From: Apteryx mantelli
Lineage: Eukaryota > Chordata > Aves > Apterygiformes > Apterygidae
Direction: 5' to 3'
DNA length: 64,000 nucleotides
Assembly (NCBI RefSeq): GCF_036417845.1
Contig: NC_089978.1
Location: 87,538,007-87,602,006, forward strand
Part shown: in pieces, positions 56,601 to 64,000 of the stretch
Layout of the letters: every line of letters starts with the position of its first letter
Numbering within the stretch: position 1 is the first letter of the stretch
Notes under the pieces: generated by a model
What the model saw: the letters and a program-made list of their open reading frames with translations, nothing else
Told to the model about the DNA's origin: nothing
Database searches by the model: none
Position numbers and translations under genes: made by a program

Positions 56601-57679
56601 TGATGGTGGCATGCGTAGTTTGGGAGGGGCATTTTTTCTGGATCACAGTCTAACAGTGACTTCTCTTACAGCACGATATTCACATCTACTGTAGCTAGAA
56701 ACTACCCCTAAAAATAAGACTTTTTCACTGATAATGGTGCAGTATTAGGCTCACTAACCAAGTCTTTCATCAGTATCACCTTTGCATAACAGAGGCAGTG
56801 GAGGAAGAGAGACTGTCATACAATATTCACTTTCACTTAGATTTGTCAACCCTCTTCCTTTGCTGTATTTAAGAACTAGACAAGAAAGTGAATAGAGTTT
56901 ATTTGGAGGAGGTTTAAAGGCCAATCTAAAGTATCCCTAAAGTTGACATGTAAAAAGAAAAGTACAAAAGCCAAAGGTGTGCTAGTCACAGGCAAACAGA
57001 ATATTTCCCTTAGGTTATCCTCTAAGAATAAGAGCATGAAAATCCTCATGTATACGAAATGTGATTTTATTTGCTTCATGCATTTTTGTCTGCAACACTG
57101 TTAGGTGGGGTTCATCAAATCAGCGCATCTAATATCCTACCCAAGACAAGACACTATATATTGTAGTAATACTTTTCTAGATTTTCAGCAAATACAGAAT
57201 ATTTCCTGAGGACCCAAACAGCAAATAAAAATAAAATAACATTATTCAGCATTATTCCTTGCTTCTATTCAAAGGGACACACAGCAGGTCCCCAACAAGA
57301 GTTTGGTTTTTCTACAGGAAATGGCACCTCCATTAAATAAGCACCAGTTTCTATTACTAACATGCATTACTAGAAAACAAAATCAGCAAGTCCCTTACTG
57401 TCTTCATATCACTTTGTACTGTTCCAACACAAATAGCCAGGTATGCCAATACTTGAGAATCACCTCTGTGCAGGCAGAAGAAACTGTTCCAGTGGTGTGA
57501 AACCAGTTTAGCAATTTTTATCATTGCTTTCCATACCACAGCTGCAAAAGCTTACTTGGAAACCTGTATTCTTTGCATTGTCAAAACCTTCATTTCCCAT
57601 CATGACTTATTATGACAATGGGGATCCAGTGTAACTTGAGCAGCTCCAGTCTGTAGAGAGGCTAAATCCATTAATAACA

Positions 57680-58270
57680 GTACTTAAGGCTAGGTCCACA
57701 AATAGATGTAGCTCTTACAGTGACGGACCTTTGACTACTAGAACCTGTGCACTGAATCTGTATCTCCAAGCAAGGCATTGTAGGCAATTCCTGGAGAGAG
57801 GCTCTTAAGAGCAATGTTCACAACAGCCAGTAACCCACAGTCCTTTTTGGAGTTTGTGTGTTTAAATTTGGATTACAAGCCCCAACTCCAAGTGGCACTG
57901 AACAGCTCAGCTCTGTTTCCTCGATTTTGATGCCAAGGTTGCTCTTTTCAAAACTGAGGCAGGAACTCATCCCTTTCTTTTAAAGTTTAAACAGAAAAGA
58001 GAGGTATCAGTGCCTTGCCCTCCCTACAAAAAAAGGCACGTGCTTACTGCATTCCCTAGCATGAGAGATCCTAATTGTCAGCATACGGGCTATTTTAGCT
58101 CAGAATGGTCTCCTCACGTCCTGCTGAAGCTGTTCCACTATACAAAGCAGAATTCAAAATCAATTCAGCCAAAGAGAAAGAAAGGGAGAATAAGATCTTG
58201 TAGCACAGCGGTCAAGATGGGAAGGGTAAGATTTGGGTTCTGGTCCCCTGCAAAAGGAATAGCATGCCTT
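57680..58270. repeat. Possible ancient amniote interspersed repeat
   Basis: Contains CTAGGTCCACAAATAG and, near 58195-58250, GTAGCACAGCGGTCAAGATG...GGTTCTGGTCCCCTGC, wording like a tRNA-related old sauropsid repeat (AGCxCAGTGGTTAG...GGTTCAAGTCCC). Heavily diverged; ends uncertain. Confidence 0.3.
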
Positions 58271-58550
58271 TCGTCCAGGAGCTATTAGACACAGGATACA
58301 GAAAAAGACCTTAAAATGCACATGATGTACAATGACCTACCTCCAACAGGAAGAATGAAAAGCACTCTTTTCTTCTCTCTACCTCCAGTCTAACTTAAGA
58401 GATCTAAGTGATTTGGGGAGGAACAAATATGAGAAAATAGAGCCATGCCTTGTGCCTGATCAGCACAGCCTGTCTTAGCTTCTTACTAAATTCCTTTCTA
58501 ACTATTTTCCTGGGCAAGTGAATCCTGTGTGCATGCATGGAGATCTAAGT

Positions 58551-59250
58551 GTCAGCAACTGGAGTGAGACCATGGGTCATAGGGGCCCATGTATCAGTGG
58601 TGCCAGCAACTGGAGAGAGTGAGGATCTAAGTGCCAGCAACTGGAGTGAGACAACTAGAGTGGGACCACAGGTCAGAAGGCCCGTGTGTCTGTGGTGCCA
58701 GGAACTGGAGCAAGCGAGGGTATGCAAGTGAATGTGCAATCACTAGCGAACATCAAGCCCCACTAGCAGATGAGTAAGTGAATTGACCTGGGAGCCAGAT
58801 ATGCGTGTGTCTCCAAGGGTGAAATCACAGGGGCAATGGGCTACAGCCAACCGCCAGAGGGACAGTAGGGTCCAGGCAGGTCAATAGGGAGACCCACTTG
58901 TGTGTGTCTGTGCATCTGACGGTAAGACCACAGGGGAATTGCCTACCGGAGAGACAAGGGGAGTCCTGGCTGACTGCCAGAGAGACCACAGGGTCTGGGC
59001 ATCAACCTAGAGCTGTTTGAGCATGTCTGGTGTGTGCGTGTGTGTCTAAGGGTGAGACACATGGAAGAGTGAGGGTTCAGGACCAGCTACTGGGTGGACT
59101 ACAGGTCCAAGGCCAGGTACTAGATAGAGCCAGCATGTGCACGTAAGTGTATGTGTGCATGCGTGAGTGTGGGGGACTGTACCAGCAACTGGAGTGGGGC
59201 TGCAGGCCACAAGGGTTCGTATGCCCAGATGCCAGCAACCTGGGAGACCA
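58551..59250. repeat. Degenerate minisatellite-like block
   Basis: Repeated copies of GTGCCAGCAACTGGAGTGAG and GACCACAGG(T/G), with GTGTGTCTG-rich spacers: AGCAACTGGAG or close variants near 58555, 58607, 58635, 58703 and 59185. Units are unequal. GC- and TG-richer than the flanks. Confidence 0.65.
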
Positions 59251-59257
59251 GGGATCC

Positions 59258-59275
59258 ATAAATAAATAAATAAAT
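59258..59275. repeat. (AAAT)n microsatellite
   Basis: Four to five AAAT/TAAA units at the edge of the degenerate minisatellite block. Confidence 0.85.
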
Positions 59276-59702
59276 CCCACTAACCTTACTCCTCATCAGC
59301 CAGAGAGGGGAAAAGGATGAGACCATTGGTGCTCTTTGCATGAATGATGAGTGTGTCTGCCTGTGCCGATCCGTGTGGCTAGCCATGCATATATATATTG
59401 TATATGCGTGTACTGGGAATACATATTCAGCCTTGCTACTGGTTGGACCTGGGGACATGGAGCTGTGGCAGTCTCGCCCCATTGGGCTACTGGGTTCAGC
59501 CACCTTACCTAACATCCTCAATCTTGTCAGATCTCACAAACAGATTGAGAGCTGAATCTGAATGGAAGAATCCCAAGGGACATCTTGGTGGCTAAATAAG
59601 TAACATGGTCTCCCCACATCTCAGTTCTTGGCCAACATCACAGAACAGCATTAGATAAACAGGACCGTATATTGATGAGAAGATCAGTTCTGACTTACAA
59701 AT

Positions 59703-59757
59703 TATACATACATACATACATTATATATATATATATATGTGTATATATTTATACATA
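59703..59757. repeat. TACA / TA microsatellite
   Basis: TACA units followed by a TA run and GTATAT. Confidence 0.9.
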
Positions 59758-60749
59758 AAGATACTAGGAAAGTAAATAAAATGTAGATTTTCTAAATAAT
59801 ATGTGATAGCAAACTTAGCACTGAAAGTTTTTCCACTAAAAAATTCAATTGATTGGGGCTGGGGAAATTGATTTGCCTTAAAAACTCCCATAAGACATAC
59901 CAAAATGAAAGTTTTCATTCCAAATAGATACAGAATATCATTCTTTGGCTTAAAAAACAACTAAATAGCATTTTATATTGAAATGTCAATTCCACGCTGC
60001 ATTTTTTATTCTATACAAATCATCTTCTAAATATTTTCACATGCAATAGTTATCAGTATGTATTACATTAGTCACCAAAACTGTGAAGCAACTGCCCTCC
60101 ATTTGTGTTCAGTGTTACTAGGATACAGCCAGGAGAAAATACCTGTCATTAATACATTTCACAGAACTTGTTCTTGAACAAAACTGAGTAGTTTGAACAG
60201 CAAAATGTCAAAAGTGATACTGTTCTAAACTCCACCTATTTACAGAAATAGGCATTTAAAATACTATATTCAATTCTCATCTTCAAATTAAATCCACATT
60301 TTCTATTAAGAGACAGTTAGCATTGGATAAATCTTTCAGTTGGATAAACATTCTGCAAAAATGAATCATCCTATCACACAAGGCATTAATAACACTAACA
60401 CATAAAAACCTTCCCCAATTGTTCCTCTGTAGACATTAGCTCATATTGACTTTCAACGCAAGTTAGATTTTGAGGCACACTTGAAAGGTTTATAGGATAA
60501 AACTAAGAGCAATCTCAGTTTTGCCTTTTAGTGCTTCTCACAAGATTAGAAGTCTGTTCTGACTCTTCGAGGTCGCACAATGGAAGAAATGATGGATTAT
60601 CACTGGCTATTGGACAGCAGCGAATGGAAGAAAACAACAAAAGTGCTTGTTCAACATAGGGCTCTGGCATTTTGGCCAGTCCAATTTAGCATCCTTGACA
60701 GAAAAACTATGGTGTAATATTTTTAGCCAACCTTGATGTTGCATATGCC

Positions 60750-60769
60750 TTTTTTTTTTTTTTTTTTTT
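60750..60769. repeat. Poly-T run (20 nt)
   Basis: Uninterrupted T on the plus strand (A on the minus strand). Confidence 0.9.
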
Positions 60770-63700
60770 GATATCTGGCTATAAATATGAACATTTTTAA
60801 GCTCTACTGGTGGCTATGAAGATCTACACTAGAGGCTGAGGTCAATCAGATTGCCTTCGCTGGCAGGCTGATTTCCAAAAAGCTACTCTGATATCACAAA
60901 AAAGATAAGCAATGAGAGCGGACAAAGAAAGGGAAGGCCAAACATGCATTCTGTTAATGGGTACAAAGCAGAGCAGTATCTGACTCATAAAACAGGCACT
61001 TCGGAGTCATGTATTTTTTTCCCCCATTTACTTCCTTTATGATTTCTACTGGTTTCTGCAGGTTTTTGCCCTTATGAATTTCGAAAGAAAATTCTATTTG
61101 GGGCAAATAATTTCTTTTTTCACCTCCAACTTTCATAACCAGTTCAGTAAAAGTAGCAATATGGCCCAAAGTTTGGTACCCAACAGACTGAGATGCAAAC
61201 TTGACAAGCAGCGCTACATTTCCACCTTCTGTCTGAGGAAGTAGAGCCTGGGACTCTACCCTCCCTTTCAGGCAAGCTGATTCTGTCATCAGAAGGGTAC
61301 ACAGCTTGGGTAATCTTTAAAAGAGATTGCACAAGATCAAATCACATCTCCTGCTGCTCACACCTCCAAATTAGAACAGCAAGCCAAACTGAAGTTTTCT
61401 TCTTCCTTGAGCGTGAAAGGGCAAAACAGTCACACAGGGCACTGGTCAGCTCCCAGTTTTCCCACTGACATTTGACCACGTTGTCCTACAAGCCTAGAAA
61501 CCTCTTCCTGCAATATCAGTAGCAAGTTCATCAGTATAGGAAGAGAAAAGGATGCATGGAAAAGAGGGGGCAGCAGAGTTTTATCTTGAAACTTGGACAG
61601 GACAGTTTAGAAGAATTAAAATGCCATGATGTAAACTGTGAATTGTGTTTGTGCAAAAAAATGCAACCAAAATCAATAGGCACTGGACTCCTGCTAGAAG
61701 TTCTCTGTCACTACAAAACATAATATCTTTTTAGGAGATTGATAACACAAATGAGACAACAGAATTTTCGTATCAGTAATGCTATTTACAGCTAGGCTGA
61801 AAACCGTGTATTCTATTTATTCATTGAAATTTGTAAAAGATATCCCTGTCATCTCTGTGCTCCTTGCATAAACACACAATGTAACAATTTAGATATTTAT
61901 ATCTGGAGCAAGAATGTGACTGTTTAATATGTAACTGAAATAATTAATGTTTAAACAGTAAATTTCTTTCAGTTGTCAAAGTATTATTAAAGGTGACCTG
62001 CAAACACTCCATGTAAAAAATGACAGCTGAAGAGCTGGTGCTCATAGACAACTAAAACTTCTTTTCAAACGTTTAGCATTTTAAATGCACCTATCTTCTT
62101 ATATCTTTGTACTCTCTTAAATCACCCAAAGCTTTACATTACTCTGTGCACTTTTCTTCTTGGATTATGCAGAGACAACAGTGACATCACTCATACTGTC
62201 CATATTAAAACATGTAGCTAAATAGGAATCATCCATCAAGCAATAAGATAAAGAAATTATTTGTTGAATTTTTTTTTAGCTTTGGTATTTGGAACGGTGA
62301 GCAGATCTCTCTTCACTTACATATTCTTAAATACCAGGAGATGATCTTTAAAGTGAGACACATTCAATCTGTGGCAGTCCTTCTCCATATCACAGTTGTC
62401 ATGCTATCTCTCATTCTCAGCAAAAGAGAAAATAACAAAGGAACCTGAGGAATGCAAGCAGAAGGTTAGTGGCACACAGTGTGTGGGCCTCCTTCACTCT
62501 TTGGTCCTACATGTAGTATTTACACCTGTTCAGCTTGCAACAGATATATCAGAGGGGACCCAGAAGCTTGCGTGCCTGGAAAAAGCAAGAGTCATGTCTT
62601 TACCTGAAACTTAAAAGTTTTCTGTTGCTAAGCTCCATTAGTCCATAAATTGTGATCAGCCCTCATCATAAACTTGGAAGTAGTCGGACACATCCTTTCT
62701 TGCAAAACATTAGATCCAATTTGGGAAGCTAGTTACTTGGTTCAAGTTAAGCATGAGTTTAAGTGCTAAGCATGTGTGTAAGTTTTACTGGAATCAAGAC
62801 TCTAGTCTTTATTGGACCTCACATTGCGAGTTAACTAAACAAAATGTTTGAAATCTGAGTAATTACTATAAAATTTAATAAAACCAAAGGAATATAGAGT
62901 CAACAAATGAAAAGCAGAAGAAGGAAGCAAAGAAATATAAGGTAATAATATACCATTTAGTAAAATCAAACTTAAAGGAGTGAGTCACTGCCTATTAAAC
63001 ACCAATTAAATAGTGGTTTATCCTCTGCAAAGATCCCGAGAGGTTAAACAAATGAGAAATCATGGTAAACTTCGACTCTGAATATTTTGCAGAGTATTGT
63101 TCATGTAAGCACAAAATGCCAACCAGGTCATAACAAAATCCTGAAACCTGCCCTCAGGCACAAATGACTTACTACTTATGACTGTAATTAACCACTTCCT
63201 TTTCACCTTTTGTGCCTCCACAGGAGGCATGGCCCTTTCCCAAGTTTTAGCCCTTTACCAATTCTGTTCTCTGTAGATGCAAAAATCAGATGTTTCTGAA
63301 GACTTACTATTAAAAGTACTTTCATTTTAACAAAAATAGAGACGTCCCCCAAAATCAGCTAATTTTTTCACAAGTATTCAGAGGAACTTTTGGAAAGAAA
63401 TCAGATTGTAAGACTGGCAGCACCATCAATTATTAAGGTTGCCTGACATCATTATATGCTCCTACTGTCAACACTTTATTTTTAATTGTTGGATTGATAT
63501 TTATTAAAAATGTGCCCTTGATAGGCTGACTTTTGGGGGAGAAATGGCGGCAGGGGCAAGGGGAGATAAGCTAAAATGCCTCCATTCCTGAGAATAGGCA
63601 AATACACTGTCAGAAAAATTCCAGTTAACTTTTCTTCGAAAAACTGTTTTTCTCCCAAGATGCCTAGAGCAGGTAACTTGCACTTGGCATTAGGAATGGC

Positions 63701-64000
63701 CTTTGTACTGAAACAGGCCCCCGTCAGCATCATTAAAGTTTAATTCGGCTAGCAACAGAGTTTTGGAAACCACACATCTTACATGCTCACTGGAGAGCTC
63801 TTGCAGTTAGACAAAGGATTCCAAAATACCCTAAATCACTAATTCCAAAATCACTAAGCAGTTAGGGCTGGAGTTGGATATTTGCTAACTTAACTGTGCT
63901 GGGATGCTCAGGAATGCTCTATATCCAGGGCAGAAAGTGCTGGGACTGAAAGCAGGAAGCTTTGGTCTTTTCTACGCCTGGGTGAAAGACAACCAGATAG

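Larger units (their letters stand above)
53624..64000 (-). other. Probable ADGRG2 5' intron; no exon recognised
   Basis: 10.4 kb. I searched the minus strand for a signal-peptide exon and further stalk exons and found none I can support. It contains the degenerate satellite at 58.55-59.25 kb, simple repeats (59258-59275, 59703-59757, 60750-60769) and possible ancient repeats near 57.68-58.27 and 62.70-62.83 kb. An unrecognised 111-codon open frame lies at 60954-61289 on the minus strand. Confidence 0.55.

Noticed and set aside
59721-59960. Minus-strand MKTFILVCLMGVFKA as an ADGRG2 signal peptide
   Set aside because: It looks signal-peptide-like, but the phase and the following residues do not link to stalk exons, and there is no similarity to the known N-terminus. 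A possible GTATGT donor inside it is not enough.

Overview
The window is vertebrate nuclear DNA, almost certainly avian. It has long introns with GT-AG junctions, sparse coding exons, CR1 retrotransposons with the bird-type 3' terminus (ATTCTGTG-type repeats), and exons that translate to recognisable amniote proteins. All identifications rest on reading the sequence against remembered family sequences; no search was run.

Layout, left to right. (1) 1-9.93 kb: the 5' part of PHKA2 (liver-type phosphorylase kinase regulatory alpha subunit) on the minus strand. Coding exons 1-5 (9852-9929, 4078-4236, 2373-2420, 1410-1578, 478-560) join in phase into the first 179 residues; the rest lies left of base 1. 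Exon 1 sits in a CpG island (about 9.77-10.34 kb). Intron 1 begins, within about 80 bp of exon 1, with a strand-asymmetric GC-rich minisatellite (9.30-9.77 kb). (2) 10.3-17.6 kb: intergenic DNA occupied mainly by two nested CR1 LINEs. A plus-strand copy (about 11.78-12.31 and 15.38-17.13 kb) was split by a younger minus-strand copy (about 12.31-15.37 kb). (3) About 17.65-53.62 kb: ADGRG2 (GPR64/HE6), an adhesion G-protein-coupled receptor, minus strand. I resolved 26 coding exons whose phases all agree. They cover a modular N-terminal stalk, a mucin-like Ser/Thr/Pro exon, the GAIN domain with the GPS cleavage site, seven transmembrane helices and the cytoplasmic tail with the stop codon. The signal-peptide/5' exons were not found and probably lie beyond 64 kb. 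(4) 53.6-64 kb: no exon recognised; intron-like sequence with satellite-like and simple repeats.

PHKA2 and ADGRG2 are head-to-tail on one strand, the same order as on human Xp22. They have no known joint function.

The most notable observation is in the ADGRG2 stalk. A two-exon module (exon A 45 nt, exon B 27-33 nt) is present three times. Copy 1 is intact. Copy 2 keeps only B, with a visible relic of A. Copy 3 keeps A, but its B has lost the acceptor AG (CAG to CGG). The decay is complementary, so splicing A3 to B2 would rebuild a full in-frame module. Both surviving A exons use GC donors. Other points: a likely 9-nt in-frame deletion of the TM6/ECL3 Trp-Gly-Pro motif, an enlarged mucin exon, and two CR1 copies that share the same frameshift and the same in-frame stop.
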